The translations under genes were made by a program, and so were the position numbers. Below the pieces are notes generated by a model that searched no databases, had not been told where the DNA came from, and saw nothing but the letters and a program-made list of their open reading frames with translations. From Pseudomonadota bacterium (lineage in GTDB: Bacteria > Pseudomonadota > Alphaproteobacteria > Sphingomonadales > Sphingomonadaceae), in contig JBCBSU010000002.1 in the NCBI GenBank assembly GCA_039818985.1, positions 248,001 through 312,000 on the forward strand: 64,000 bases of DNA, in the 5' to 3' direction. Shown in pieces: positions 38,181-47,935 of this stretch. The stretch's first letter is position 1; each line of letters starts with the position of its first letter.

Positions 38181-39022
38181 CACAGGCTGAGCATCTGGCC
38201 GGCCATCTGTTCGTCTTCGGCATGGGCTATACCGCCGGGCATCTGGCGCAGCGGCTGCGCAGCGAGGGCTGGCAGGTCACCGGCACACGACGCAATGCGG
38301 CCGATGGCTGCATCGCCTTTGGCAATAGAGAGGCGGTGCTGGCGGCGCTGGCCGATGCGACGCATATCCTTTCCTCGGTGCCGCCTGATCGCGATAGCGG
38401 CGACGACCCGGTACTCGCAAATTATGGTGAGGCAATTGCCGGTGCCAATGGCTGGGCCGGCTATATTTCGGCCACCGGCGTCTATGGCGATGTCGAGGGC
38501 GCCTGGGTCGATGAAACCGCACCGGTTGGCTCGGGCCGCCGCACCGCCCGCGCGGCAGCCGATCTTGCCTGGCAGGCGCTGCGCGAGGATATGCACGTCT
38601 TCCGCCTGCCCGGCATTTACGGCCCCGGACGGAGCGTGCTCGACCGGCTGCGCTCGGGTCAGGCGCGCTCGATCGACAAGCCCGGACAGGTGTTCAGCCG
38701 CTGCCATGTCGACGATATTGTCAGCGGGATTGTTGCCGGGTTTTCGGGCCCACAGGGGGTGTATAATCTCGCTGATGACCTGCCTTGCGCCCAGCATCGG
38801 GTCACCGCCTATGGCGCACAGATGCTCGGCATGGAGCCGCCGCCACTACAAAGCATGGAAGAGGCCGGACTGTCGTCGATGGCGCGCAAATTCTACAGCG
38901 AGAACCGCCGGGTGGCGAACGGCAAGGCCAAACGCGTGCTGGGGTGGAGGCCGGAATACCCGACTTACAAACATGGGCTGCGCGCTATTTGCCGGGATGA
39001 CGAAAGTGGAAAATATGAATGA
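38177..39022 (+). CDS. NAD-dependent epimerase/dehydratase-like protein (extended SDR)
   Basis: 281 residues. FVFGMGYTAGHLAQRL is the Rossmann loop with GxGxxG altered to GMGYTAG. ISATGVYGDVEGAWVDE and the FRLPGIYGPGRSVLDRL region match the extended or atypical SDR group (YeeZ-like). The YxxxK motif is not obvious; the Tyr of VYGD would be the candidate and a following Lys is missing, so catalysis is doubtful. The start overlaps the M48 stop by ATGA, and the gene overlaps the following AT-rich gene by 8 bases. Confidence 0.78.
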   Translation: MTQAEHLAGHLFVFGMGYTAGHLAQRLRSEGWQVTGTRRNAADGCIAFGNREAVLAALADATHILSSVPPDRDSGDDPVLANYGEAIAGANGWAGYISATGVYGDVEGAWVDETAPVGSGRRTARAAADLAWQALREDMHVFRLPGIYGPGRSVLDRLRSGQARSIDKPGQVFSRCHVDDIVSGIVAGFSGPQGVYNLADDLPCAQHRVTAYGAQMLGMEPPPLQSMEEAGLSSMARKFYSENRRVANGKAKRVLGWRPEYPTYKHGLRAICRDDESGKYE

Positions 39023-39509
39023 CGCAACCCGACAGCAGCTCATAATAGAAGAATATAAAAGTGTTCTGGAGCGCCATATTTTCATACGTAAGGATATAGC
39101 ATATTTTGAGGCAATAAGTTTTGCAGCGATATTTGGCTATGCGTCATGGCTCTTGTCAGATGCGCCGACCAGGGAAGTTTACTCTATAGTACTGTACCTG
39201 GTTCCTGCCGCGATCGGGCTTTACTCCAAGAGAAGACTGGAATGGCGAATCAGAAACAACCGTATAATTGAGTCATATCTGCAAAAATTTGAACGATTTA
39301 TCTATGCTCATGGCAATTTGGATGAGCTGAATGGATATGAAAATTTCTACAGTGATCAAAAAACAGATTTTAGTGAACAGGAACCAGGCTCTGGCCAAGC
39401 CAGCCCCAGACATAAAATATACGATGCAATCATATACTTATCTTTTCTGGCATTCATTATCAAACTTGCCGACTTTTTGATACCTTATGCGCACAGCATC
39501 ATTGAGTGA
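39015..39509 (+). CDS. AT-rich membrane protein of unknown function
   Basis: 164 residues starting MNDATRQQLIIEEYKSVLERHIF. Base composition is markedly more AT-rich than the genes on either side. There are three hydrophobic segments (AISFAAIFGYASWLL, YSIVLYLVPAAIGLYS and IIYLSFLAFIIKLADFL), with an Arg-rich helix between the second and third. It resembles in layout small two- or three-segment effector-like membrane proteins, but I recognise no family. It overlaps the epimerase gene by 8 bases. Confidence 0.7.
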   Translation: MNDATRQQLIIEEYKSVLERHIFIRKDIAYFEAISFAAIFGYASWLLSDAPTREVYSIVLYLVPAAIGLYSKRRLEWRIRNNRIIESYLQKFERFIYAHGNLDELNGYENFYSDQKTDFSEQEPGSGQASPRHKIYDAIIYLSFLAFIIKLADFLIPYAHSIIE

Positions 39510-39538
39510 AGCTGTATGTCCTGCATGGAGGCCAGTCA

Positions 39539-40492
39539 TTATCTCGAGCGACGCGCCTGCATCGCGATGACCAGCCCGGCCAGCGCCAGCACGCCGCCCA
39601 AAATCGCCAATGCGGTCCATTGATAGCCTTCGAACAGCGTCGACAGCAGCATCGCGATCACCGGGACAATGGTGCTGCTATAGGCGGCGCGGCCTGGGCC
39701 GATGCGGCGGATCAGCCCGAAATAGAGCGGAAAAGTCACCACCGAGGCCGCCAGGGCGAGATAGGCGATCCCGGCCCAATAGCTCCAGCGCGTCTCGGCC
39801 ACAGGCGCGCCCACCGTCACCAGCGCATAGCCGGCATTGATCACCGCACCCCACAGCATCGCCCAGGCCAGCATGGTGATGATCGGCCAGCGCTTGAGCG
39901 TCTCGGTGCCCTGCATGATATTGGCGACCGAAGCGCTGAGCACGCCGAGCATGGTAAAGCCGATGCCCAGCCACAGCGTGTCGAAAGACCGGTCCGCGAC
40001 CTCGAATTCATGCGCGAACAGCGCCGCCACCCCGGCCATGGCGAGCAGCGAGCCGATGACGAAGAGCGGCGTGATCCGCTGTTTGAGAAAGATCGCCCCG
40101 AATAGTGCATTGGGGATGATCAGCAGCGCGAACATCACCGCGACCAGCCCCGAAGTCACATGAATCTCGGCGCGATAGACAAAGTTGAAATTGAAGCTGA
40201 ACTGGAACAGGCCGAGCAGCAGCGCCCAGATTTGGCCCTCACGGCTCATTCCCAGCGGCAGGCCTCGCAGCCGCGCCAGTGCGAACATCGCCACCGCGGC
40301 GAGGATGAAACGATAGGTCACCGACCAGCTGGGCGGCACTACCGACAGCTGGTCGCGGATGACGATCCATGTGCCGCCCCAGATCAGCGATACTGTCATG
40401 AACGGGATCAGCACCGATGGCTGCCAGAAGCTGATCTCGCCGGTAATGTCGCGGATATTTTCCGGGGGTGTGTCCGCCGGTTTGCCGGTCAC
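39539..40492 (-). CDS. DMT/EamA family exporter
   Basis: 317 residues with ten predicted membrane segments in two EamA repeats. IWGGTWIVIRDQ begins the first repeat and is a typical EamA start. A hydrophilic N-terminal tail of about 25 residues precedes it. Such proteins export small metabolites such as amino acids or related compounds. The ATG at 40492 overlaps the stop of the threonine aldolase gene (ATGA), so the pair is translationally coupled, which hints at amino-acid efflux. Confidence 0.86.
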   Translation of the reverse strand: MTGKPADTPPENIRDITGEISFWQPSVLIPFMTVSLIWGGTWIVIRDQLSVVPPSWSVTYRFILAAVAMFALARLRGLPLGMSREGQIWALLLGLFQFSFNFNFVYRAEIHVTSGLVAVMFALLIIPNALFGAIFLKQRITPLFVIGSLLAMAGVAALFAHEFEVADRSFDTLWLGIGFTMLGVLSASVANIMQGTETLKRWPIITMLAWAMLWGAVINAGYALVTVGAPVAETRWSYWAGIAYLALAASVVTFPLYFGLIRRIGPGRAAYSSTIVPVIAMLLSTLFEGYQWTALAILGGVLALAGLVIAMQARRSR

Positions 40493-41520
40493 AGCGCGGC
40501 TATCGCATCGGCCAGCGGCTGCACCGCACCGGCATCCTGGCTCCAGCTGGTGACGAAACGTGCCTGGCCGCCAGCCTCGGGCGTCACCACGCCCCAGTCG
40601 TAGAAATCGAAACCCTGCGCCCGCAGAGCATCAGCCTCGCCGGGACCAAGTGTCAGGAACACCTCATTGGCCTCGACCGGATAAAGCAGCCGCTTGCCTG
40701 CTGCCTGCGCGATCAGCGCCGCCCCGGCATTGGCCGCACGGGCATTGGCGAGCCAAAGATCGTCTTCGAGCATCGCCAGCAGCTGCGCCGCCATATAGCG
40801 CCCCTTGGACATCAGATGCCCGGCGCGTTTCAGCCGGTAGCGCGTGTCTTTCGCCAGATCGCGGTCGAACAGGATGAGGGCCTCGGCGTTCATCCCGCCA
40901 TTTTTGACGCAGCCAAAACTGAGCGCGTCGACCCCGGCACGCCAGCTCAGATCGGCGGGCGACGCGCCCCGCTTCTCATTCTGACTGGCAACCGCATTGG
41001 CGAAGCGCGCACCATCGCAATGGAAGCCGAGACCGCGCTCATCGCACAGCGCACCCAGCGCCGCCAGCTCCTCGGGCGAATAGGTCAGGCCATATTCGCT
41101 GCCATTGGTCACCGACAGTGCCGCCGCCTGCACCTGATGCACATCATCGCGGATCGCCGCCAGCGCATCGGTCACCGCGTTGGGTGCAACCTTGGCGCCT
41201 TCACCCTCGACCAGCATCAGCTTGGCACCATGGGTGTAGAAACCGGGTGCGCCGCATTCATCCTGTTCGATATGCGAAAGCCTGTGGCAGATCACCCCCT
41301 TGTGCGGCGGGCACAAAGCGGCGAGCGCCAGGCAATTGGCAGCGGTGCCGGTGGCAACCCAGATGGCAGTAACCTCGGTCTCGAAAACTTCCGAAAATGC
41401 CGCATCGAGCCGCTGGCTCAATGCGTCGCCATCATAGGGCGCATCGATAGCATCGGCATCGATAATCGCCTGCATCACCTGCGGGTGAACCGGCGCGGCA
41501 TTGTCGGAGAAAAACTGCAT
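40489..41520 (-). CDS. Threonine aldolase family PLP enzyme
   Basis: 343 residues from the ATG at 41520 (MQFFSDNAAPVHP). It splits threonine-type beta-hydroxy amino acids to glycine and an aldehyde. The PLP pocket shows WVATGTAANCLALAAL, THLSHIEQDECGAP-like SHIEQDECGAP, and HCDGARFANAV with Asp. The PLP lysine is in LSFGCVKNGGMNAEAL. This KNGG form marks the less-studied branch of the low-specificity enzymes. A longer start at 41556 is possible but has no ribosome site. Confidence 0.87.
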   Translation of the reverse strand: MQFFSDNAAPVHPQVMQAIIDADAIDAPYDGDALSQRLDAAFSEVFETEVTAIWVATGTAANCLALAALCPPHKGVICHRLSHIEQDECGAPGFYTHGAKLMLVEGEGAKVAPNAVTDALAAIRDDVHQVQAAALSVTNGSEYGLTYSPEELAALGALCDERGLGFHCDGARFANAVASQNEKRGASPADLSWRAGVDALSFGCVKNGGMNAEALILFDRDLAKDTRYRLKRAGHLMSKGRYMAAQLLAMLEDDLWLANARAANAGAALIAQAAGKRLLYPVEANEVFLTLGPGEADALRAQGFDFYDWGVVTPEAGGQARFVTSWSQDAGAVQPLADAIAAL

Positions 41521-41644
41521 GGCGAGCGCCGTAAAGTGCTGATAGCGCCATCGCAAGCACTAAGCGCACCCGATAGCGTTGGCGCTGTCGGTGGACATCC
41601 CGGCCCGATTGCCGCTAGGCCTGAAAGAAAAAGGAGAGGCAATA

Positions 41645-43141
41645 ATGGACTTTACGAGACGGCAGATGGTGGCGGGCATGACATCCGGCCTGGCACTGGC
41701 CTCACTGGGCGGCTGCAAGAAGGCGGATATACCGGGCAGCAACACAGATCTGACAAAACTGGACGGCGTATCACAGGCCTCGCTTATCGCCGATGGCCAT
41801 ATGAGCGCTGAAGAGGCGGTTAGCGCAGCGCTGGAACGTATCGAAAAAGTCGATCCGGAGATCAACGCTTTCGTCGATGTGCGTGCGGAGCAGGCATTGG
41901 AAAAGGCCCGCAACCTGGCCTTCCCCGACCGGGCCTATTCCGGGCTCCCCTATGCGCTGAAGGATCTCAACGAATATCCCGGCATGAAGTTTGAGCGTGG
42001 TTCGGCCATGTTCAAGGGCGCAATGGGGGAGAAGAAAACGCCCTATACCGAGAAGATCGATGAAACCGGCGTGATTGTTCTCGGCAAAACCGCAACCCCC
42101 GAATTCGGACTGCTCGGCACGACCGAACCGCTCGCCTATAAACCATGCCGCAACCCATGGAATACCGGCCATAGCGCTGGCGGCTCCAGTGGTGGTGCAG
42201 CCGCCGCCGTAGCAGCGCGGATAATCCCCATGGCGCAGGCCAGCGATGGCGGCGGGTCGATCCGCAACCCGGCGAGCCAGTGCGGTCTGGTCGGCCTCAA
42301 GCCGTCACGCGGGCGTTTCCCGGATCAGGGGAATCCGGCGCGCGAGATCGATCTCAGTATCAAGCATTGCGTCAGCCTGTCGGTGCGCGACACCGCAATG
42401 ATGCTGGCACTGACCGAGGCAGTGGACGGACCATTGCCTCCTGTCGGAGTGGTCAAGCCGGGCGCGACCGAGCCGAAGCGCATTGCCGTCACCATCAAAG
42501 ACTCCACCGGTAACGCGCCCCACCCCGATGTCGCCAGGGCGGTGATGGAAGCTGCGGAGCAGCTGGAAGAACTGGGCCACCAAGTCGAAATGGTCGAAGC
42601 GGGTATCGGGATATCACAGGAAGTCATTGCTGACTTTACCGTTCTTTGGGGGCAGGCAGTTGTGCCGATTGTCGATGCGGCCGACCAGATGGCCGGTGGA
42701 TCAGCGCGTGAGGCTGGCTTGCTGGAAGGATGGACGGTCGATCTTGCAGACCATTACAGGGCGCTGCCCGAGGGAGAGGCGATGCAGGCGATTGCGCGGC
42801 TCGAACGCGAAGCGGCAACGATACGCAGCTGGCTGGGCGCCTATGATGCATGGCTGACCCCATCGGCGGCCATGCCCGCGCCGGAACTGGGCTGGACCCG
42901 TGGCGACCTGCCCTTTGCGCAGAATTCCGACCGGTCCGGAAAGCTGGTCGGTCACTTTGCAATCCACAACCTCGCCGGCACGCCGAGCATCAGCCTGCCC
43001 TGGGGATTGAGCGACGGACTGCCCATTGGCGTGCTGCTCAGCAGCGCTGTCGGGAACGAAAAGACGCTGCTGGAGCTGAGCTACCAGATCGAGGAGGCCC
43101 GCCCATGGATCGACACCTTGCCGCCAATCATCGCCAGCTAG
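41645..43141 (+). CDS. Amidase signature family enzyme, exported
   Basis: 498 residues from the ATG at 41645, preceded by AAGGAG. The N terminus [26 protein letters not shown] carries a twin-arginine-like pair followed by a lipobox (LGGC), so it is probably an exported lipoprotein. The Ser-cisSer-Lys triad is visible: Lys in PYALKDLNE, Ser residues in [15 protein letters not shown] and in [12 protein letters not shown]. Such enzymes hydrolyse amides or acylated amines; substrate unknown. The next gene is convergent. Confidence 0.9.
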   Translation: MDFTRRQMVAGMTSGLALASLGGCKKADIPGSNTDLTKLDGVSQASLIADGHMSAEEAVSAALERIEKVDPEINAFVDVRAEQALEKARNLAFPDRAYSGLPYALKDLNEYPGMKFERGSAMFKGAMGEKKTPYTEKIDETGVIVLGKTATPEFGLLGTTEPLAYKPCRNPWNTGHSAGGSSGGAAAAVAARIIPMAQASDGGGSIRNPASQCGLVGLKPSRGRFPDQGNPAREIDLSIKHCVSLSVRDTAMMLALTEAVDGPLPPVGVVKPGATEPKRIAVTIKDSTGNAPHPDVARAVMEAAEQLEELGHQVEMVEAGIGISQEVIADFTVLWGQAVVPIVDAADQMAGGSAREAGLLEGWTVDLADHYRALPEGEAMQAIARLEREAATIRSWLGAYDAWLTPSAAMPAPELGWTRGDLPFAQNSDRSGKLVGHFAIHNLAGTPSISLPWGLSDGLPIGVLLSSAVGNEKTLLELSYQIEEARPWIDTLPPIIAS

Positions 43142-43170
43142 GCGCTGCAGTGCATCCGGGCTGAATCGCT

Positions 43171-43668
43171 TTAGCGTGCCCGTTCGGATTGCAGGCCGGC
43201 GGCGGCAATACCGGCTTTGGCACATGCCTCATCTGCAACAGGCGCGCCACCGGAAACACCGATGGCCCCCAGCAGATGGCGACCGTCTGCGCTGAAGATC
43301 GGCACCCCGCCGGCCACCGTCACCACATTCGGTGCATAGGCGAAGCCGGGCGTATTCTGCGCGCCGCGCTCCATACCCGATGTCGCAAAACCCCATAGGG
43401 CGCTGGCCTGCGCTTTTTCGGTCGCGAAGGCGGTGTTGCCAGGGCGTGCCCCCTGCATCCGCAGGGCTGTAACGATATGGCCACCGCTATCCACCACGAT
43501 TATGGAAAAACGCTGCTGGTTCGCAGTGGCATCTGCAACACAGCCCTGCATAACCGCCTGAGCGCTGGCGGCATCAATGCCGCGCTCGGTCATCAATTGC
43601 GCAGAAGCTGCCGACGCGAATGCGCCTGTCATCAAAAGTGCACAGCAATAATGGAATAGCCGGTTCAT
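43171..43668 (-). CDS. GlcG/HbpS family heme-binding-like protein
   Basis: 165 residues. GGAGGAATT precedes the ATG at 43668. A signal peptide ends FASAASA-QL. The GlcG/HbpS fold is recognised from FSIIVVDSGGHIVTALRMQGA, KAQASALWGF and GGVPIFSADGRHLLGAIGVSGGAPVADEACAKAGIAA. Members bind haem or degradation products; here it is exported. It lies 35 bases after the ABC exporter gene on the same strand and could be part of that leftward group, though the link in function is unclear. Confidence 0.84.
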   Translation of the reverse strand: MNRLFHYCCALLMTGAFASAASAQLMTERGIDAASAQAVMQGCVADATANQQRFSIIVVDSGGHIVTALRMQGARPGNTAFATEKAQASALWGFATSGMERGAQNTPGFAYAPNVVTVAGGVPIFSADGRHLLGAIGVSGGAPVADEACAKAGIAAAGLQSERAR

Positions 43669-43703
43669 AATTCCTCCATGGTCAAACACGAAAAGCCGTT
43701 GCT

Positions 43704-45485
43704 CTAAATGGTGTCGCATCGCAGCTTTACAGCACCTTCAGAAACCTCGAGATGCCGGTCAATCTCCGTCCCGCCAGGCCAGTTATGCGCCACCACCACA
43801 ACCCCCCGCTTCTGTGCTTCCCCGCCCAGCGCTGCGACAATAGCAGCGGCGATGGCAGGATCGAGCGCCGACAGCCCTTCATCGACAATCAGCCAGGGCG
43901 CCGGGTCGAGCAACGCCCGGGCAAGGCAAAGCCGCTGGCGCTCACCGCCGGAAAGCCGGGTGCCGCCATCCCACAGGGGCTGATCAAGGCCATCGGGCAA
44001 GGCGCGGATGACCTCAGCCATGCGTACCTTGTCGAGCGCGGCCCATAACGCATCGTCATCGGGCACATGCCCCGCTTCATAATGCCGTTCGGGCCAGCAC
44101 AGATTGTCGCGCACCGTACCCTGAAACAGGAACGGCTCCTGCGGCGCATAGGCGAAGTGTCTCTGCCATTGCGCCCGTGTTTCCGCCGTCAGGGGCAGCG
44201 TACCGAGGCTGATATGTCCGCGATCAGGCAGCAACAACCCGCTCAGCATATCCACCAGTGTCGACTTCCCGCCACCTGAAGGTCCGGTAACCAGAGTCAG
44301 ACCATGCGGTGGCAAAGTCAGTTCCGATACCGCAACAATCGCACGACCATCGCCAGGATCGGCCAAAACCGATGCGTTGCTGACATTCAGTGTGGCATCA
44401 GTCGTAACCGGTGGCGCGGTGTCGATTGTCTCATCAGCCGCATCGGACACCGCCACCGATGCGCGCAACGCCATTGCGGCATCGAATGCGCCAAGTGAAT
44501 GGGTGATCATCTGCAAGCCCGAAAGGCTGCCGGTCAGGCTGGGCATCAGCCGCAATATCACCGCACCGACCAGCAATATCTCGGCACCACTTAGCCCGAG
44601 CAGGCCATAGCCGGCGGCAAACAGTACCATCGCGCCGACACCACCCAGCAGCTCGACGCCGCGCCTGAGCTCGCCCTGCTGCCGGGTAAAGGCGATATGG
44701 TGGGTCCGCGCCTGCGTCACCGCCTGCTGAAAGCGGTGCAGCATATCGGCCTCGCCGCGCGCCACCTTGGCCGCTTTCAAACCGGCAAGAAAGCGCATGG
44801 TGATATCGGCAATGGCACGGCTGCTGCCGGTCAGCTTGCGGCCGAGATCGCGGCTGCTGCGCATCCGCAGCCGCGCGAACACCCCGCCGACCACCGCCAG
44901 TGCCACCAGGATCGCACCGATCACCGGATTGATTGCAAAACCGGCAATGATGAAGGCAGTAATCATGGCAAAGGTGATGGCAAGCTGGCTGCACTGGCGC
45001 AGCGCCATCCCGACCCGCGCGATATCGGTGGTCATCCCGTCCATCATATGCGCCCGCTCGGTGCGCCGCAGGTCGCGCCATTCGGCAAAGACCAGCGCCC
45101 GCATCAGCCCGACCCGCAAATGGTCGACATAGCCCTGCGACAGGGCCGTCAGCGTCAGGTCACGCTTCAGCAGCACCGCCGCACGCAACAGCAGCAACAG
45201 CAGAAACGCCCCGAACAGCCAGAAACTGCGACTGAGCAGGTCACCGGCACCGGCGGCAGCAAGCCAGTGATCGACCATCGCCGACAATCCGGTGCGGCTG
45301 TCACCCTCGATGAACAGCAATTCGGCGATCGGCAGGAGGAGGACCAGACCAAGGCCCTCAAACACCGCGCCCAGCGCCACCAGCAGCAGCGCCCGCCACA
45401 ACCGCGCACCGGCAAAGGCACGCACCGAGGCAATAAGGCCGCCAAGCCCCTGTTGCGGACGAGTGATATGGCCGGGATCGCGCAT
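43704..45485 (-). CDS. ABC exporter, fused membrane and ATPase domains, lasso-peptide-type cluster
   Basis: 593 residues from the ATG at 45485. Six membrane segments (about 15-300) are followed by an ATPase domain with Walker A GPSGGGKST, signature LSGGERQRL and LIVDEGLSALDP. It is a homodimeric peptide- or drug-type exporter. It starts 4 bases after the stop of the B2 protease gene, a layout typical for lasso peptide loci, where such an exporter (the D protein) releases the mature peptide. Upstream frame extension has poor quality, so the ATG at 45485 is preferred. Confidence 0.84.
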   Translation of the reverse strand: MRDPGHITRPQQGLGGLIASVRAFAGARLWRALLLVALGAVFEGLGLVLLLPIAELLFIEGDSRTGLSAMVDHWLAAAGAGDLLSRSFWLFGAFLLLLLLRAAVLLKRDLTLTALSQGYVDHLRVGLMRALVFAEWRDLRRTERAHMMDGMTTDIARVGMALRQCSQLAITFAMITAFIIAGFAINPVIGAILVALAVVGGVFARLRMRSSRDLGRKLTGSSRAIADITMRFLAGLKAAKVARGEADMLHRFQQAVTQARTHHIAFTRQQGELRRGVELLGGVGAMVLFAAGYGLLGLSGAEILLVGAVILRLMPSLTGSLSGLQMITHSLGAFDAAMALRASVAVSDAADETIDTAPPVTTDATLNVSNASVLADPGDGRAIVAVSELTLPPHGLTLVTGPSGGGKSTLVDMLSGLLLPDRGHISLGTLPLTAETRAQWQRHFAYAPQEPFLFQGTVRDNLCWPERHYEAGHVPDDDALWAALDKVRMAEVIRALPDGLDQPLWDGGTRLSGGERQRLCLARALLDPAPWLIVDEGLSALDPAIAAAIVAALGGEAQKRGVVVVAHNWPGGTEIDRHLEVSEGAVKLRCDTI

Positions 45486-45489
45486 CGTG

Positions 45490-45966
45490 TCAGCCGGAGG
45501 ATGGCCGGGTAAACGGCCGGAAACGACTATATTCGGCGCGCCCGGTGACGATGTGCCCATCACAGACCAGCCAGGCATGCAGATCGTGCAGCTTGCCCGG
45601 TTCCTGATCCGGCTTTCGCGTTTTGTCGACACCGATAACGATCTGCGAGTCCCAGCCCTTGCGCGCCAGCCACCATTGTGCCGCCATCGCCTGGGGCAGG
45701 CAAACAGCATCGAACGGAACATGCCGTGCTGCCATGCGCACGATGCGACCGACACCGTGTATCTCTGGCGGTATCTCCGAACCGGGGGGCGCCGGAGCAC
45801 CGTTCAGCGGATCACTGGTGGCAATGGTAATCCAGCCGCGCCACCAGCGGAACGGGACATAAAGGGTGAGAAACCGGGCAAGGCCAAGCATCAGCGTCAC
45901 CAGCGGCAGCGTCGCCATTTGCGCCGCAGACAATTGCCTGAGTTTTTGAAGGCTCACACCGGACAT
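45490..45966 (-). CDS. Lasso peptide biosynthesis B2-type protease (transglutaminase-like)
   Basis: 158 residues from the ATG at 45966, with GGGGAAAGG upstream. The transglutaminase-like fold has the Cys-His-Asp triad: C89 in DAVCLPQAMAAQWWL, H130 in DLHAWL and D136 in VCDGHI. This is the Trans_core3/B2 pattern, the leader peptidase of lasso peptides. The B1 (RRE) part is not fused and no separate B1 gene is seen. Immediately downstream is the exporter gene, and upstream a nucleotidyltransferase gene. Without a cyclase the peptide class is uncertain. Confidence 0.85.
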   Translation of the reverse strand: MSGVSLQKLRQLSAAQMATLPLVTLMLGLARFLTLYVPFRWWRGWITIATSDPLNGAPAPPGSEIPPEIHGVGRIVRMAARHVPFDAVCLPQAMAAQWWLARKGWDSQIVIGVDKTRKPDQEPGKLHDLHAWLVCDGHIVTGRAEYSRFRPFTRPSSG

Positions 45967-46061
45967 GATCGGCCTTTCCCCTTTTCTGTTGACGGGCTTA
46001 TCGCAGCCCATGCCGGAAAGATAGGGCGCTTGGCACTGCCGGCGGGCAACACATATTGGCG

Positions 46062-47171
46062 CTACAACACCATACGCGCAAACGCCGCGACAGGAACATA
46101 GGCCGTCAGAAAGGCCCGCATCCGCCATTCGGGATAGATATACCAGGCTGCAGTGGGGAACTCCGCCCGTTGCCAGGGCGGCGGCCGACCATCCTGAAGC
46201 TCTGACCCGCGCAAGGCCAGCCGGTAGCGCCGCAGCTGCGCCTGCGCTACCTTGCTCTCGCCCAGTAACGCAGCGACCCGTGCCGCGGCATCGGCAGCCA
46301 GCGATCCAGGGAACAGCTGCTCGGTAAGGGCCAGGCTGCTGATAATCGCATCGCGGCAGCGCCACGCCGCTGCATGGTCGAGCAGCGCATCAAGCCCGGT
46401 CCGGTCGAGCCGTCGCAGCAGCAGCGATATGTCAGCGACCAGTTTCAGCCGGTTCCACAGACTGAGCGCACCGTGCAGCAACAGATAAAGCTGCGGCCCG
46501 GGCTGGTAATGGTCGATAAATTCCCCCGGTGGCTGACCCGCCAGCACATGCTCGGTAAAGCCCATGGCTTCGATATAGAGCAGGCGGCGATGCACCTCGA
46601 TGATCACGCCATGACGCGGTTCGGACAGCACCACATCCTTGGCCATGATCGCCGCGAGTCGGCTGCTGCGGTTGCCGAAGCGACGATGGGCCTTGGCGCG
46701 ATAGCCTCGCTCCGTCAGCAGCGCGATAGCGGCGGCATAGTCCGACGGATCGATAACGATATCGATATCCTTGGCCTGACGATGTGCGGGTTCGGGGTAG
46801 AATTGCTCGCCCAGCCGCTGGCCCTTGACTCCCCAATAGCGGATGTGATGCGCATCGAGCAGCTCTGTAAGGCTGCGCCATACCGCCTGTTTCTGCAAAT
46901 GACTGGTGATATGGTTCTTCCTGTCACCGGCCAGAGCCTGTGCCCCGCCATCACCACCGAACGCCTCGGGTCGCAACAGCGCCGCCACACGATGCGCCCG
47001 GCGTGCCTTGCGCAACAGGATCGCGCGCCGATCCGCATCCGACCAGCCATCGGTGACCAGCGTCTGCTGCGCATCATCGACCGGCAGGCCGAGCGAAGGG
47101 CGCATCAGTGTGGCAAGGATGGTCAGGTCGTCGGCCATGGCATGTGCACAGCACGGACAAGGTTGCGGCAC
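46062..47171 (-). CDS. Nucleotidyltransferase family protein (NTP_transf_5-like)
   Basis: 369 residues if the GTG at 47171 is the start; an ATG at 47138 (MADDLTILATL) is also possible. The nucleotidyltransferase core is seen at HIRYWGVKGQRLGEQFYPEPAHRQAKDIDIVIDPSDY, with the DID metal motif, followed by a helical C-terminal part containing EVHRRLLY. Such proteins occur with B2 and ABC genes in lasso and related peptide loci, where they are thought to modify the peptide or self-protect; that role is inference. The next gene downstream is B2, 95 bases on. Confidence 0.8.
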   Translation of the reverse strand: MPQPCPCCAHAMADDLTILATLMRPSLGLPVDDAQQTLVTDGWSDADRRAILLRKARRAHRVAALLRPEAFGGDGGAQALAGDRKNHITSHLQKQAVWRSLTELLDAHHIRYWGVKGQRLGEQFYPEPAHRQAKDIDIVIDPSDYAAAIALLTERGYRAKAHRRFGNRSSRLAAIMAKDVVLSEPRHGVIIEVHRRLLYIEAMGFTEHVLAGQPPGEFIDHYQPGPQLYLLLHGALSLWNRLKLVADISLLLRRLDRTGLDALLDHAAAWRCRDAIISSLALTEQLFPGSLAADAAARVAALLGESKVAQAQLRRYRLALRGSELQDGRPPPWQRAEFPTAAWYIYPEWRMRAFLTAYVPVAAFARMVL

Positions 47172-47193
47172 AAGCCCCGCCGCGGCTGCGCAA

Positions 47194-47916
47194 TCAGGTT
47201 CGCACTATGTCCATGCTGATCGCCTTGACGGCGGCGGATGTGCGATCATGCACCTTCAGCTTGGAAAAGGCGCGGCGCATATAGCTGTCTATGGAATTTT
47301 CCGAGATGCCGAGAATCATGCTGATCTCGCTGTTGGACTTGCCCGATGCGGCCCAGGCAACGATTTGCATCTCGCGACGCGACAGTGGTTTCTCGATCTC
47401 GAACAGGTCGGGCGTGATCTGGCACAATCGTAAATGCGCCATTTGCGCGAATATGTGCAATTCGTGTCCGATTTCCTCACGCAAAAGGTCTTCATGCAAG
47501 GGCTTGCCATAGGAGCCCAGCCCGACCCGGCCTTGTGGACCGAATAAGGGGAATATCCAGCCATCATCCATGCCCACTGCCAGTGCACCGCGCTGCAGCC
47601 GGTCGAAATCCGCTTTGTGGGTCGTCATATCCGCGACATCGGTCCAGCGAAACGGCTTGGGATTGGCAAGCGCGTTGGAGCTGGTCAAATGCCCTTCACC
47701 AATCAGCCCTTCCATTGCGAATCTCTGAAATTCGGCAGCGCTCATGCCACGAAAACGGATAATCGTGTCGGGATCTGTCGGCTTTCTGTGCGGCGGCGGG
47801 CATGCATAGATGACAGCCTGGAAACCCAGCATCTTCCCCATTTTGAGGCAATAGGCCCATAACCGCGCGGGGCAGGAGATGGAACCTAGCTTCAGAATAT
47901 GGTCGATGGTTATCAA
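47194..47916 (-). CDS. LuxR family regulator, autoinducer-binding type
   Basis: 240 residues from a TTG at 47916, chosen because AAGGAG lies 8 bases before it; an ATG at 48015 has no such site. The N-terminal half (to about 160) is an autoinducer-binding-type domain (MLGFQAVIYACPPP...FQRFAMEGLIGEG...GLGSYGKPLHE). The C-terminal HTH (about 175-235) reads PLSRREMQIVAWAASGKSNSEISMILGISENSIDSYMRRAFSKL. It stands first in the leftward B2/exporter group and may control it. No acyl-homoserine-lactone synthase gene is in the window, so it would be a solo regulator. Confidence 0.85.
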   Translation of the reverse strand: MITIDHILKLGSISCPARLWAYCLKMGKMLGFQAVIYACPPPHRKPTDPDTIIRFRGMSAAEFQRFAMEGLIGEGHLTSSNALANPKPFRWTDVADMTTHKADFDRLQRGALAVGMDDGWIFPLFGPQGRVGLGSYGKPLHEDLLREEIGHELHIFAQMAHLRLCQITPDLFEIEKPLSRREMQIVAWAASGKSNSEISMILGISENSIDSYMRRAFSKLKVHDRTSAAVKAISMDIVRT

Positions 47917-47935
47917 AACTGTTACTCCTTGAGAC

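Noticed and set aside
44697-45512. Long plus-strand frame antisense to the exporter gene
   Set aside because: A shadow of the ABC exporter; no ribosome site or domain.
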